Assembly (NCBI RefSeq): GCF_014596565.1
Contig: NZ_NOIN01000016.1
Span: 1-64,000, forward strand
Direction of reading: 5' to 3'
Source of the DNA: Pseudomonas sp. PSB18
GTDB lineage: Bacteria > Pseudomonadota > Gammaproteobacteria > Pseudomonadales > Pseudomonadaceae
Length of the DNA stretch: 64,000 nt
The notes below the pieces were generated by a model, which did not search any database, was not told where the DNA came from, and worked only from the letters and a program-made list of their open reading frames with translations. Shown here piece by piece: positions 55,719-64,000 of this stretch (its first letter is position 1; the number at the start of each line of letters is the position of its first letter). Made by a program: the position numbers and the translations under genes.

Positions 55719-57297
55719 GGCTCCAAGCCCCCGAGTCAGACAGACGCAGCGCCTGCTGCGTCTCTATCACCTGTACCGCTTGAGCATCGGCATCACCCTG
55801 GTGCTGCTGATCTCCAGCAACATGGACAACCGTCTGCTGGCATTCGCCAATGACGACCTGCTGCGCAGTGGCAGCTGGTTGTACCTGGTATTGAACATCC
55901 TGCTGGTGGTGTTCCTGGAAAACACCCGTCGCCCTGCCCGGCTGTTCGGCCTAGCCCTGACCGATGTGTTGCTGCTGTCGTGGCTGTTCTTCGTTGCAGG
56001 CGGCGCGCCCAGTGCCATCGGCAACCTGCTCATCGTCTCGGTGGCCATCGGCAATACGCTGCTACGCGGTCGAATCGGCCTGTTGATCGCCGCCGTCGCC
56101 ACGATCGGCATTGTCGGCTCGAGCTTTTTCCTTGGCCTGAACGACTCGAACCCTCCCGGCAGCTATCTACAGGCCGGTACCCTGGGCGCGCTGTGCTTTG
56201 CCGCCGCGCTGCTGGTGCAGGGCCTGACCCGGCGACTGGAAGCCAGCGAAACCCTGGCCGAGCAGCGGGCCAGCGAGGTGACCAGCCTCGAAACCCTCAA
56301 CGCCCTGATCCTGCAACGCATGCGCACTGGCATCCTGGTGCTCGATCGTCAACGCCGGGTGCAACTGGCCAACGAAAGCGCTTTGAACCTGTTGGGCATG
56401 CACGACCTGGTAGGCCAACAGATCGACGACTATTCCAGCGCCCTGGTCGAACGGCTGCAACAGTGGTTGAACAACCCCAGCCTGCGCCCAGCAAGCCTGA
56501 CCATTGCCGGCACGGGACTGACCTTGCAGCCGAGCTTCATCGTCCTTGGCCACAATGAACAGCATCAGATCCTCGTATTCCTCGAAGACCTGGCCCAAGT
56601 GGCCCAACAGGCCCAGCAACTGAAGCTCGCCTCGCTGGGACGCCTCACCGCCGGCATCGCCCATGAAATCCGCAACCCCCTGGGGGCAATCAGCCATGCG
56701 GCGCAATTACTGCGCGAGTCCGAGGAACTGAACGGCGCCGACCGGCGTCTGACGCAGATTATTCAAGATCACTCCCAACGAATGAACCGCGTCATCGAAA
56801 ATGTCCTGCAGTTGTCCCGTCGCCAGCAAACCACGCCCCAGCGCCTGAACCTGCGGGTCTGGCTCGAGCAGTTCGCCCGGCAAGCCCATGAAAACGCGGC
56901 CGGGCACCAGCAGTTGCACCTGAGCATCGAACCGGGCGACTACATTACCCTCATGGACCCGGACCAACTGACCCAGGTCCTCGACAACCTGCTGCGCAAT
57001 GCCTGGCGCCATAGCGCAATGCTCCATGAAGAAGCCGAGGTCTGGCTGAAACTGTTCATCGATCCCCACAGCCGTTTAGCCACGCTGGACATCATCGACA
57101 ACGGCCCCGGCGTCCCCCCGGAACAGCAGGCGCATCTGTTCGAACCGTTCTTCACCACCAGCAGCCAGGGCACCGGCCTTGGGCTCTATCTGTCCCGTGA
57201 GCTGTGCGAAAGCAACCAGGCCCGCCTAGACTTCAAACCACGCCAAGGCGGCGGCTGCTTTCGCATCACCTTTGCTCACGGACGGAAACAGATTTGA
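55708..57297 (+). CDS. pilS: Pilus two-component sensor kinase PilS
   Basis: The 529-residue sensor has six N-terminal membrane helices (25-190), a PAS domain (about 205-300) and a HisKA/HATPase module; the phospho-acceptor His319 (GIAHEIRNPLGAISH) has the same number as in P. aeruginosa. PilS monitors pilin level in the membrane. The start is GTG at 55708, overlapping the previous gene; it gives MIAEAPSPRVRQTQRLLRLYHLYRL, split here at Arg, and the family length of 530. Confidence 0.93.
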   Translation: MIAEAPSPRVRQTQRLLRLYHLYRLSIGITLVLLISSNMDNRLLAFANDDLLRSGSWLYLVLNILLVVFLENTRRPARLFGLALTDVLLLSWLFFVAGGAPSAIGNLLIVSVAIGNTLLRGRIGLLIAAVATIGIVGSSFFLGLNDSNPPGSYLQAGTLGALCFAAALLVQGLTRRLEASETLAEQRASEVTSLETLNALILQRMRTGILVLDRQRRVQLANESALNLLGMHDLVGQQIDDYSSALVERLQQWLNNPSLRPASLTIAGTGLTLQPSFIVLGHNEQHQILVFLEDLAQVAQQAQQLKLASLGRLTAGIAHEIRNPLGAISHAAQLLRESEELNGADRRLTQIIQDHSQRMNRVIENVLQLSRRQQTTPQRLNLRVWLEQFARQAHENAAGHQQLHLSIEPGDYITLMDPDQLTQVLDNLLRNAWRHSAMLHEEAEVWLKLFIDPHSRLATLDIIDNGPGVPPEQQAHLFEPFFTTSSQGTGLGLYLSRELCESNQARLDFKPRQGGGCFRITFAHGRKQI

Positions 57298-58637
57298 ATA
57301 CACGCTCACGGCAACGAATCCTGATCGTCGATGACGAACCGGACATCCGCGAACTCCTGGACATCACCCTGGGCAGGATGAAACTCGAAACCCGCAGCGC
57401 CAAGAATCTTGCCGAGGCCCAATCCCTGCTGGCGGATGAAGCCTTCGACCTGTGCCTGACCGACATGCGCCTGCCCGACGGTACCGGCCTGGAACTGGTG
57501 CAGCACATCCAGCAACGCTTCCCGCAACTGCCAGTGGCCATGATCACGGCCTACGGCAGCCTGGAAACCGCCATCGATGCCCTCAAGGCCGGGGCTTTTG
57601 ACTTTCTGACCAAACCGGTCGACCTGGGTCGACTGCGGGAACTGGTGACCAGCGCCCTGCGCCTGCCGCCAGCCACCGCCCCGACCACCATCGAACGCTG
57701 CCTGCTGGGCGACTCCCCACCGATGCGCAGCGTGCGCAAACAGATCGAAAAACTGGCCCGCAGCCAGGCACCGGTGTACATCAGCGGGGAGTCCGGCTGT
57801 GGCAAAGAACTGGTGGCACGGCTGATCCACGAACAAGGCCCCCGCTCCAGTCGGGGGTTTGTGCCGGTCAACTGTGGCGCCATTCCGACAGAGCTGATGG
57901 AAAGCGAGTTTTTCGGCCATCGAAAAGGTAGCTTCAGCGGTGCCATCGAGGACAAGCCCGGTCTGTTCCAGGCCGCCCACGGTGGCACCCTGTTTCTCGA
58001 TGAAGTGGCCGACCTGCCCCTGGCGATGCAGGTCAAACTGCTGCGGGCGATCCAGGAAAAGGCCGTGCGCGCCGTTGGCGGCCAGCAGGAGGAAGTGGTG
58101 GATGTCCGCATCCTCTGCGCCACCCACAAGGACCTGGACGCCGAAGTGGCCGCGGGACGCTTTCGCCAGGACCTGTACTACCGCCTGAACGTCATCGAAC
58201 TGCGCGTCCCGCCCCTGCGCGAACGCCGCGAAGACATCGAACCGCTGGCCAACCACATGCTCCAGCGTCTGGCCGCCAGCACCGGCAACCCCGCCGCCAG
58301 GCTCCATCCCCAAGCCCTCGAGGCCCTTCGAAACTACCGCTTCCCCGGCAACGTGCGAGAGCTGGAAAACATGCTCGAACGGGCCTATACCCTCTGCGAA
58401 CACCAACAAATCGAAGCCGACGACCTGCGCCTGGCCGAAGGCAACGGCATCACCGATGCCACCAACCCCGATCTGATGCGGGTCGACAACCTGGAAGACT
58501 ATCTGGAAGACGTCGAACGCAAAGTCATCCTCCAGGCCCTGGAGGAAACCCGCTGGAACCGCACCGCCGCAGCCCAGCGATTGAAGCTGTCGTTTCGGTC
58601 GATGCGGTACCGGTTGAAGAAGTTGGGGTTGGATTGA
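57294..58637 (+). CDS. pilR: Pilus response regulator PilR (sigma-54 activator)
   Basis: The 447-residue NtrC-type regulator activates pilA. It has a receiver (Asp57 in LTDMRLPDG), an AAA+ domain with GESGCGKE and the sigma-54 loop GSFSGA at 212-217, and a Fis-type helix-turn-helix (RWNRTAAAQRLKLSFRSMRYRLKKL, split at Leu). The only plausible start before the receiver is TTG at 57294, overlapping the pilS stop by four bases (TTGA). The loop differs from the standard GAFTGA at two positions. Confidence 0.93.
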   Translation: MNTRSRQRILIVDDEPDIRELLDITLGRMKLETRSAKNLAEAQSLLADEAFDLCLTDMRLPDGTGLELVQHIQQRFPQLPVAMITAYGSLETAIDALKAGAFDFLTKPVDLGRLRELVTSALRLPPATAPTTIERCLLGDSPPMRSVRKQIEKLARSQAPVYISGESGCGKELVARLIHEQGPRSSRGFVPVNCGAIPTELMESEFFGHRKGSFSGAIEDKPGLFQAAHGGTLFLDEVADLPLAMQVKLLRAIQEKAVRAVGGQQEEVVDVRILCATHKDLDAEVAAGRFRQDLYYRLNVIELRVPPLRERREDIEPLANHMLQRLAASTGNPAARLHPQALEALRNYRFPGNVRELENMLERAYTLCEHQQIEADDLRLAEGNGITDATNPDLMRVDNLEDYLEDVERKVILQALEETRWNRTAAAQRLKLSFRSMRYRLKKLGLD

Positions 58638-58648
58638 GCAACTTGAAG

Positions 58649-58746
58649 CCCCTGTGGGAGCGAGCCTGCTCGCGATAGCGGTGGGTCAGTTCGAATACAT
58701 GTTGAACGTACCGACGCTATCGCGAGCAGGCTCGCTCCCACAGGGG
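58649..58746. repeat. REPIN downstream of pilR
   Basis: Perfect arms CCCCTGTGGGAGCGAGCCTG and complement, with a spacer of about 40 bases that contains GAACATGTATTC-like repeats. Confidence 0.92.
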
Positions 58747-58774
58747 GCTCCGAATTCAGCTTCAAGAACAAACC

Positions 58775-59046
58775 CGCTCGCTTTTTTGTTTTTGCTTTTG
58801 CTTTTGCTTTTGATCTTCGGGCCCCGTTAACCATGACGGCCGAACGCAGGCATTGCGTAGTGGGCAACCCGGCATGGATGCCGGGTTAGCCGCGCTGGGC
58901 CATGGATGGCCCTTCGCGGCGGGCCCACGGAGCAATGCCGGAGTGAGGGCACACCGAGCCTAGGCGAGGTGCCGAGTGGTGGGGCCAAGCCTTTTTGGTT
59001 ACTTTTGGGGCGTCTGCCAAAAGTAACCCGCTGTAAGAGCGGAACC
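58775..59046. repeat. Multi-hairpin intergenic repeat element with a (CTTTTG)n head
   Basis: This 270-base element starts with a CTTTTG microsatellite (58789-58812) and GATCTTCGGGCCCCGTTAACC. It holds four hairpins: AACCCGGCAT/ATGCCGGGTT (58866-58887), GGGCCAT/ATGGCCC (58897-58912), a 12-bp GGTTACTTTTGG/CCAAAAGTAACC (58997-59028) and CCGCT/AGCGG (59028-59042). Open frames cross it on both strands, but they lack ribosome-binding sites. I recall near-identical sequences in many fluorescent pseudomonads, often mis-annotated as short proteins. Confidence 0.7.
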
Positions 59047-59090
59047 ATAAGTAGCCGTTACCGCAGCAACGGATATGTACTCAATAAGAC

Positions 59091-59119
59091 CGCCATCGCG
59101 AGCAGGCTCGCTCCCACAA
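59091..59119. repeat. Single REP before the thiO stop
   Basis: CGCCATCGCGAGCAGGCTCG then CTCCCACAA, unpaired, 26 bases from the end of thiO. Confidence 0.82.
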
Positions 59120-59144
59120 TTGGATCGAAGTACAACCGCAAGTC

Positions 59145-60245
59145 CTACATCCGCCCCGCCGGCGCATACGGCGCAGGATCAATCACCGGCTCACGCCCCA
59201 ACATCACATCCGTAAACAACTGACACGACGCAGGCGCCAACACCAACCCATTGCGATAATGCCCACAGTTCAACCACAGCCCCGCAAACCCCGGCACCTC
59301 GCCGATATAGGGAATACCCGCCGGCGATCCAGGCCGCAGTCCGGCCCAATGCCCGACCAACTCAGCCTCCGCCAGCGCCGGAATCAGTTGCTGCGCCGAA
59401 GCCTTCAGGCTCTCCAGCGCCGCTTCGGTCGGAGTCTTGTCGAAACCCTCGCGCTCCAGGGTACTGCCCACCAGGATATGCCCGTCACGCCGCGGAATCG
59501 CATAACGTCCCTTGGCCAGGACCATGCTCGACAGGAAGTCCGACGCGCATTTGTACAGGATCATCTGCCCCTTGACCGGCTCCACCGGCAACTTGAGGCC
59601 CAGGGTCTTGAGCAATTCCCCGCTCCAGGCCCCAGCAGCCAGTACCACCTGATCGCCACGAATCGCCCCGGCCGAACTCTCCACCCCCACGACACGTCCG
59701 CCGTCGCGGATGAAGCCATTGACCTCGCATTGCTCATGCAGCGTGACATCGGGCAGCGCCAGCAACGCAGCCTTGAGGGACTTCACCAACCGGGGGTTGC
59801 GCACGTTCGCCACGTCAGCCATGTGGATCGCTCGGGAGAACCCGGCACCCAGTACCGGCACCGCATCGTGGACGGCCGAGATATCCACGGCCCGCAGCGG
59901 CCGCCCTTCCCGCGCGGCCCAGGCCAGCGCTTCGTCCTGATCATCCAGATCCAGCCAATACAGCCCGGTGACATGCACCTGCGGATCAATACCCGTGGCC
60001 GCGAACAAACGTTGGCCCAACTGTGGGTAAAAATCCTGTGACCAGTGCGCCAGCGCCGTGACCGCCGGGCTGTAGCGCCACGGGTACAACGGCGAAACGA
60101 TGCCGCCACCCGCCCAGGACGATTCCTGGCCGACACTGGAACGCTCCAGCAGCACCACACGTTGCCCTTCGGACGCCAGATTGAACGCTGTCAGCAGGCC
60201 AATGACTCCGCCGCCGACAATCACCACTTGCTGTTGCCTGGTCAT
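59145..60245 (-). CDS. thiO: Glycine oxidase ThiO
   Basis: The 366-residue FAD enzyme oxidises glycine to the imine used for the thiazole ring of thiamine. It has an FAD motif at the start (QVVIVGGGVIGLLTAFNLASEG, split at Ala), SVGQESSWAGGGI and a C-terminal GLWLNCGHYRNGLVLAPAS. I chose the ATG at 60245; the upstream frame continues 24 residues into the pilE intergenic. It lies between pilR and the minor-pilin cluster, as in P. aeruginosa. Confidence 0.92.
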   Translation of the reverse strand: MTRQQQVVIVGGGVIGLLTAFNLASEGQRVVLLERSSVGQESSWAGGGIVSPLYPWRYSPAVTALAHWSQDFYPQLGQRLFAATGIDPQVHVTGLYWLDLDDQDEALAWAAREGRPLRAVDISAVHDAVPVLGAGFSRAIHMADVANVRNPRLVKSLKAALLALPDVTLHEQCEVNGFIRDGGRVVGVESSAGAIRGDQVVLAAGAWSGELLKTLGLKLPVEPVKGQMILYKCASDFLSSMVLAKGRYAIPRRDGHILVGSTLEREGFDKTPTEAALESLKASAQQLIPALAEAELVGHWAGLRPGSPAGIPYIGEVPGFAGLWLNCGHYRNGLVLAPASCQLFTDVMLGREPVIDPAPYAPAGRM

Positions 60246-60301
60246 GTTCTGATTCGACTCGTAAGACTGAAGGGCGCATGACAGCGCCCGAAAAAAGAAG
60301 C

Positions 60302-60703
60302 TCAGCGACCCCAGCAATCCTTGGTGGTCAGCCCGGACGCGGCGTTGAGCATGCTGCGCACGCCGGTGTTGTTGATGGTGAAATCACCGCACTTGTCCGT
60401 CGCCATGGACGAGCCACTTTTGCGTACCGCGGTCAGGGTAAAACTCTGGTCCGCCAGCGTCCGGTTGATGGTGTAGAAATCATTGCCATTGCTCAGCCCG
60501 GTCGCGTTGGTATAGACGTTGTTCTTCGAATAGTAGCGCTCGAGTATCTGCGCCTGTTCCGACAACAGCCCGGCGATTTCGGCGCGGCGGCCCTTTTTCA
60601 TGTACTCGGTCAGGCTCGGGTAGCCGACGGTGATCACGATACCGATGATCGCGATCACGATCATGATTTCGATCAAGGTGAAACCCCGGTTGGTTCTGCG
60701 CAT
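60302..60703 (-). CDS. pilE: Type IV minor pilin PilE
   Basis: The 133-residue prepilin has leader MRRTNRG and mature FTLIEIMIVIAIIGIV with Glu5. The C-terminal half contains two cysteines (DKCGDFT, KDCWGR) for a disulfide loop. AAGGGA precedes the ATG. It starts 11 bases after pilY1 and is the last gene of the leftward minor-pilin operon. PilE primes pilus assembly with PilVWX. Confidence 0.93.
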   Translation of the reverse strand: MRRTNRGFTLIEIMIVIAIIGIVITVGYPSLTEYMKKGRRAEIAGLLSEQAQILERYYSKNNVYTNATGLSNGNDFYTINRTLADQSFTLTAVRKSGSSMATDKCGDFTINNTGVRSMLNAASGLTTKDCWGR

Positions 60704-60714
60704 TCCCTTACCCC

Positions 60715-63700
60715 TCACTGTATTTGTCGCCACATGACGCGACGGCTACCGCCAACGGATTTGCCCAGCAGCTCGGTGATACCGCCGCCGGAATCATTCA
60801 CGATCATGTTGGTGGCTCCGTTGGCACTGACGACGGCACTCAAGGTCGGGATACCGCCGGTGAACACCACCCCGGCGGAGATCGTGTCGAGGCTGCTGAG
60901 ATTGCCGTCGCCGTTGGTGTCGAGCACCGCATAGTTGAGCATCTTACCGCTGAACGCATCCACTTCGATCAATTTGCCGGTCCCGAAGCTGGCGCAAGGG
61001 TCGGTGGTGTCCACCGCAGCCGTGGTAAAGACAACGCGCCCAAGCACCAGGTTGGCCGGGTTGATCACCCGCTCCCCGGTCAGCGCGTTGTTGTACACCA
61101 GGGGCAGGTACCAACCCTTTTTCGCCGGGTAAGTCACGTCGGTCTGGCTGGTGGTCACGAACTGCCCCGTGCTGCCTGAGAACACACCGGTGACCGACTG
61201 GGCCTGCAGACTCGATACCGTGATCTGCCCACCGCCACCGGTGGCGTCCCAGATCGAATAGAACCCCTGCAGATCCTTGTTGAGTTTGTCTGTTGCCTCG
61301 TTGAATTTACCGGTACCGAAAAAAACCTGAACCCCACCCTGAGGGTTATCCGCCAGCAACGGTTGAACGGTGATGGGCTGGGTCGCTCCGCCGGACGCGG
61401 TGAACAAGGGCTGGCCGGCAAATGCCAGCCCCCAGGTTGTCGGGGATGTGCCGCTGAGATCGAACTTCCACATCCGTCCTTTCAAGTCGCCACCATAGGC
61501 AGCCTGCACCACATTCTGGGAGTTGACCCGAAGCTTGACCGACGACAAGCCGTTATCGGTCTCGCTGCTATTGATGACGATTTTCCGAATCAGCGAACCG
61601 TCGCGGATATCCACCACATACAACGCCGCCACGCCGCTGTTGCTGCCGTAGCCGTTGGAAATGAACGCCGCCCAACGACCGTCCGCCAAACGGGCGACTT
61701 CGGGACGGGCATAGGCGTAGCCCAGGTCGTTGAAGGTATTGGCGGTGTTGGCAACGGTCGGCGCGCTGATTTCCCACAGCGCCCGAATGGTATTGCCGGC
61801 CGCTGCATCGAACAGTTGCACCGCAAAGAACGTCCTGCCCCCGGCCCCGGTCCCGCCCACGGCCACGGTTTTCCAGGCACTGCCCGATTGCGTATCGAAT
61901 ACGCCAACCTGACCATCCACCAGGAACCTGTGGCTCACCCCATTGATGTAGTTGACATCAGCGATGTCATCCAGCGCCGGCAACACGCTCGAAGGCATGT
62001 AGGCGTAACGCCGCGTGCCGTTGGCAGCGTTGATGACGCTGAAGAAGCCGTCATTGGCGTTCACCACGAGGCTGGTGTTCATGTTTGTCGCCTTGGTCGC
62101 CAGGTACGTGCTGTAGCTGGTGTCGTTCAGCAGGTCCGCGGCCGTCTGGTCATTGGGTGACGCCAGCACCAGCGGCGAGTTGATGATGTCCCCCAGCAAT
62201 GCACTGCGCACCTTCAAGCCGGTTTTGTTGGTGCCCTTGCTCCACTCCACCAGATCATTCCCGGTGATCCCTGTGGGCAGGTTCTGGCTGAGGGTAGTTT
62301 GCTGAGCCGTTGAAAAGTTGCTGTAGGCCAGAGTCACCGGCGCATTGGTCGTGGGGTTCCACGATTGGTAAAGCGGCGCCGTGGCGCCGGGGACAATGGC
62401 GGTGTCGGTGGTCCATTGCACCGCAGCCCTGTTGACCGTGCCTGCCGAAGTGAAACCGAACGCCCGGATCGTGCCACGCCAGTCCTTGGGGTCATAGGTG
62501 GTCTGGTAGAAGCTGGACGTGGTGGATAATGTCGCACCGTTGGTGGTGCCGCCGCCCCCCGACCCGGCCTTGGAGGTGATGTCGCTCAGGGCCGATGTCA
62601 GGGCCGAGTTCAGGCCTTCGCTGTCGGTCGCCTGGTAATACCTGCCTGCACCGTAGCGAGCGGCGTCGGACAGCATCTGGTTGGTGGCGGTGAAACCGAC
62701 CGTATAGGTGTTGAGGTACTGCCGGGGGAAATCCGCAGTGTCCCAGCTCTTGCCGGTGGCATCGGTACCGGTGGAGCGCATGTCGATGTCGAAGGCGAAT
62801 TTGGCGATATCGTCCAGATACAGCGTATCGCCCTCATCATCACCATTAGGGTCGTTGCCATCGTTGGTTATGCCGTCCCAGTTTGGCAGACGCGGGCCGC
62901 CCGTAGCGACGGCCTGCGGGTCGTTGGTCGGGAACGTCCGGTCATAGGTGGGGAAGCCGTCGGTAATCACTACGCCAAAGTTTTTCTGGCAACGGTACTG
63001 TATCGGGCTGGTATAGGTACTGGGCGTGCCGTTGTAGTACGGCGCCATGCCCCGGAAATAGCGGGTAACCTCGTAATAACTCTCGGCCAGTGGTGTATTC
63101 GCGATAGCGCCCAGGCCGTTGATGGCGTTGATCAAGGCGGTGTAGTTGGCGTTGGCCTGGGTCTGGGTAACGCTGCCGGTCACGGGCGACAGGTCGCTGA
63201 CAGAACGGGCGATAAAGCCTCCCGGGCCGGAGTTGGTGCTGTTGGGCGGGTTGAAGGTTGCAAGACCGATGCGCAAGGCGCGGTTGCTGGTGACCAGGTC
63301 GTTGGAGACATCCCGGGCCACGTTGATTCGATAGTCGTTGGGAATCGTGCCGGTGGTGAAGTCCCGGTTCGCGCCGTTGGCCAGGGTCAGCAGATAAGAC
63401 AGGTAATTGGTGGTGTAACGTGTATTACCGTTGCCCACAGGATCCGGTAGGCGCAGGCAAACCCGCCCAAGGTTGCCTCGGTAGAAACCGTACCAGCCGC
63501 TGGAACAACCACCGCGAAACAGGCCCGCCAGCAAAACGTTCGTGTCATCCGGGTCCAGGGGCAGCCCCCCCGAGCAACTGCTACTGGAGTTGCAGTTGGA
63601 AATGGCTGGCCGGGGCACCGTCGGATCAAACCCCGCCGCCCAGATGATGTTGTTCATACTCCCCGAATCATCGATCAGCAGCATCACGTTCGGTGTCACC

Positions 63701-63825
63701 GCGGCCGCACTCAACAACGGCGAATCCGAAGGCGTGAACCCATAGACCGGGGCCGTCAGATAAAGGCTGAGCAATACCCCCCACAGCGCCTGCCTCCAGC
63801 CACGGCGAGCCTCAATATTTCGCAT
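60715..63825 (-). CDS. pilY1: PilY1, pilus-tip adhesin and assembly factor
   Basis: The 1036-residue secreted protein has a signal sequence (about 11-29), a von Willebrand A domain with the MIDAS motif DDSGS (52-56), and a C-terminal seven-bladed PilY1 propeller with a calcium-binding loop DTNGDGNLSSLD (969-980). PilY1 promotes pilus extension, adhesion and surface sensing. The ATG lies within the end of pilX (14-base overlap). It is somewhat shorter than the 1161 residues of P. aeruginosa PilY1. Confidence 0.93.
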   Translation of the reverse strand: MRNIEARRGWRQALWGVLLSLYLTAPVYGFTPSDSPLLSAAAVTPNVMLLIDDSGSMNNIIWAAGFDPTVPRPAISNCNSSSSCSGGLPLDPDDTNVLLAGLFRGGCSSGWYGFYRGNLGRVCLRLPDPVGNGNTRYTTNYLSYLLTLANGANRDFTTGTIPNDYRINVARDVSNDLVTSNRALRIGLATFNPPNSTNSGPGGFIARSVSDLSPVTGSVTQTQANANYTALINAINGLGAIANTPLAESYYEVTRYFRGMAPYYNGTPSTYTSPIQYRCQKNFGVVITDGFPTYDRTFPTNDPQAVATGGPRLPNWDGITNDGNDPNGDDEGDTLYLDDIAKFAFDIDMRSTGTDATGKSWDTADFPRQYLNTYTVGFTATNQMLSDAARYGAGRYYQATDSEGLNSALTSALSDITSKAGSGGGGTTNGATLSTTSSFYQTTYDPKDWRGTIRAFGFTSAGTVNRAAVQWTTDTAIVPGATAPLYQSWNPTTNAPVTLAYSNFSTAQQTTLSQNLPTGITGNDLVEWSKGTNKTGLKVRSALLGDIINSPLVLASPNDQTAADLLNDTSYSTYLATKATNMNTSLVVNANDGFFSVINAANGTRRYAYMPSSVLPALDDIADVNYINGVSHRFLVDGQVGVFDTQSGSAWKTVAVGGTGAGGRTFFAVQLFDAAAGNTIRALWEISAPTVANTANTFNDLGYAYARPEVARLADGRWAAFISNGYGSNSGVAALYVVDIRDGSLIRKIVINSSETDNGLSSVKLRVNSQNVVQAAYGGDLKGRMWKFDLSGTSPTTWGLAFAGQPLFTASGGATQPITVQPLLADNPQGGVQVFFGTGKFNEATDKLNKDLQGFYSIWDATGGGGQITVSSLQAQSVTGVFSGSTGQFVTTSQTDVTYPAKKGWYLPLVYNNALTGERVINPANLVLGRVVFTTAAVDTTDPCASFGTGKLIEVDAFSGKMLNYAVLDTNGDGNLSSLDTISAGVVFTGGIPTLSAVVSANGATNMIVNDSGGGITELLGKSVGGSRRVMWRQIQ

Positions 63826-64000
63826 AGATGCTCTCCACTACGCTGCGCTGGTTGTTCCCCACCACCGCCACCGCCGTGATCCGGTACAGCGTCGCCGACG
63901 TCCCGTTGGGTACATTGACCGCCGCAAGCGTGGTGCCGATGTTCTGCACCCCATAAAATCCTCCGGCGGCGGCGACCCAGGTGACCCCCGACGATGAATT
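63812..64000 (-). CDS. pilX: PilX-type minor pilin, C-terminal part (runs off the right edge)
   Basis: The last 62 residues are visible, ending TLYRITAVAVVGNNQRSVVE then SIYAKY. This is the beta-strand end typical of PilX, and it lies directly upstream of pilY1 in the minor-pilin operon (fimU-pilV-pilW-pilX-pilY1-pilE). The stop overlaps the pilY1 start by 14 bases. The N-terminal prepilin helix is outside the window. Confidence 0.82.
   Translation of the reverse strand, partial: NSSSGVTWVAAAGGFYGVQNIGTTLAAVNVPNGTSATLYRITAVAVVGNNQRSVVESIYAKY

Noticed and set aside
58827..59223. Short frames on both strands across the hairpin element
   Set aside because: No ribosome-binding sites, frames cross palindromes and a REP, and both strands are equally open. 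More likely a repeat than genes.

Overview
The window is a stretch of core chromosome from a fluorescent-group Pseudomonas. The evidence is coding on both strands with high G+C, dense REP/REPIN palindromes of the GGGAGCGAGCCTGCTCGCGA type, the Pseudomonas-specific small RNAs PrrF and CrcZ, the CbrAB system and a complete Pseudomonas type IV pilus assembly locus. Gene order matches blocks known from P. aeruginosa (msrQP-pssA-ilvCHI; lpoP-mrcB; prrF-phuW; dksA-gluQ-cbrAB-crcZ-pcnB-folK-panBCD-pgi-acs; pilABCD-coaE-yacG; clpB-pgeF-rluD/bamD-pilSR). I see no prophage, transposase, integrase, CRISPR array or defence island.

Layout. 1-467 is the promoter and leader region of a leftward rRNA operon whose 16S gene lies just outside the window. 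468-6455 is a leftward run: branched-chain amino-acid synthesis (ilvI-ilvH-ilvC), phosphatidylserine synthase, and the MsrPQ periplasmic methionine-sulfoxide repair pair. 6847-12789 holds a DUF4124 protein, YqcC, the lipoprotein LpoP with its partner PBP1b, a two-domain kinase-like protein and a pentapeptide protein. 13000-17479 holds a TfoX C-domain protein, the iron-starvation sRNA PrrF, PhuW/ChaN, a Rieske protein, SfsA, an aminotransferase and DksA. 17688-23880 holds gluQ and the carbon-control module cbrX-cbrA-cbrB-crcZ. 24043-32680 holds pcnB-folK, panBC and panD, pgi and acs.

32856-37875 holds a methyltransferase, a large DUF748 envelope protein, a DUF2845 protein and a BON-domain periplasmic protein. 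38161-43418 holds pilA facing pilBCD-coaE-yacG. 43458-48622 holds an ECF-type permease, DUF1780 and DUF3094 proteins, an NDH-2 dehydrogenase and a chemoreceptor. 48771-49182 is a leftward tRNA array (Asn, Pro, Lys, Pro). 49493-55718 holds clpB, pgeF, rluD and bamD. 55708-64000 holds the pilus two-component system pilSR, a repeat-rich gap, thiO and the leftward minor-pilin cluster (pilE, pilY1, pilX).

Connections between the genes. CbrA/CbrB switches on CrcZ from a sigma-54 promoter with visible GTTAC/GTAAC sites; CrcZ carries CA-rich Hfq/Crc-binding motifs, and a matching motif overlaps the ribosome-binding site of acs in the same window. PilS/PilR, another sigma-54 system, is encoded about 17 kb from pilA, which has a clear sigma-54 promoter. 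A third sigma-54 promoter, with an IHF-type site, precedes the BON-domain gene; it is the most useful lead for follow-up. Stable-RNA promoters (rrn and tRNA) share one design with a 16-bp spacer. Nothing here looks like an entirely new system; the interesting material is regulatory sites and repeat elements.
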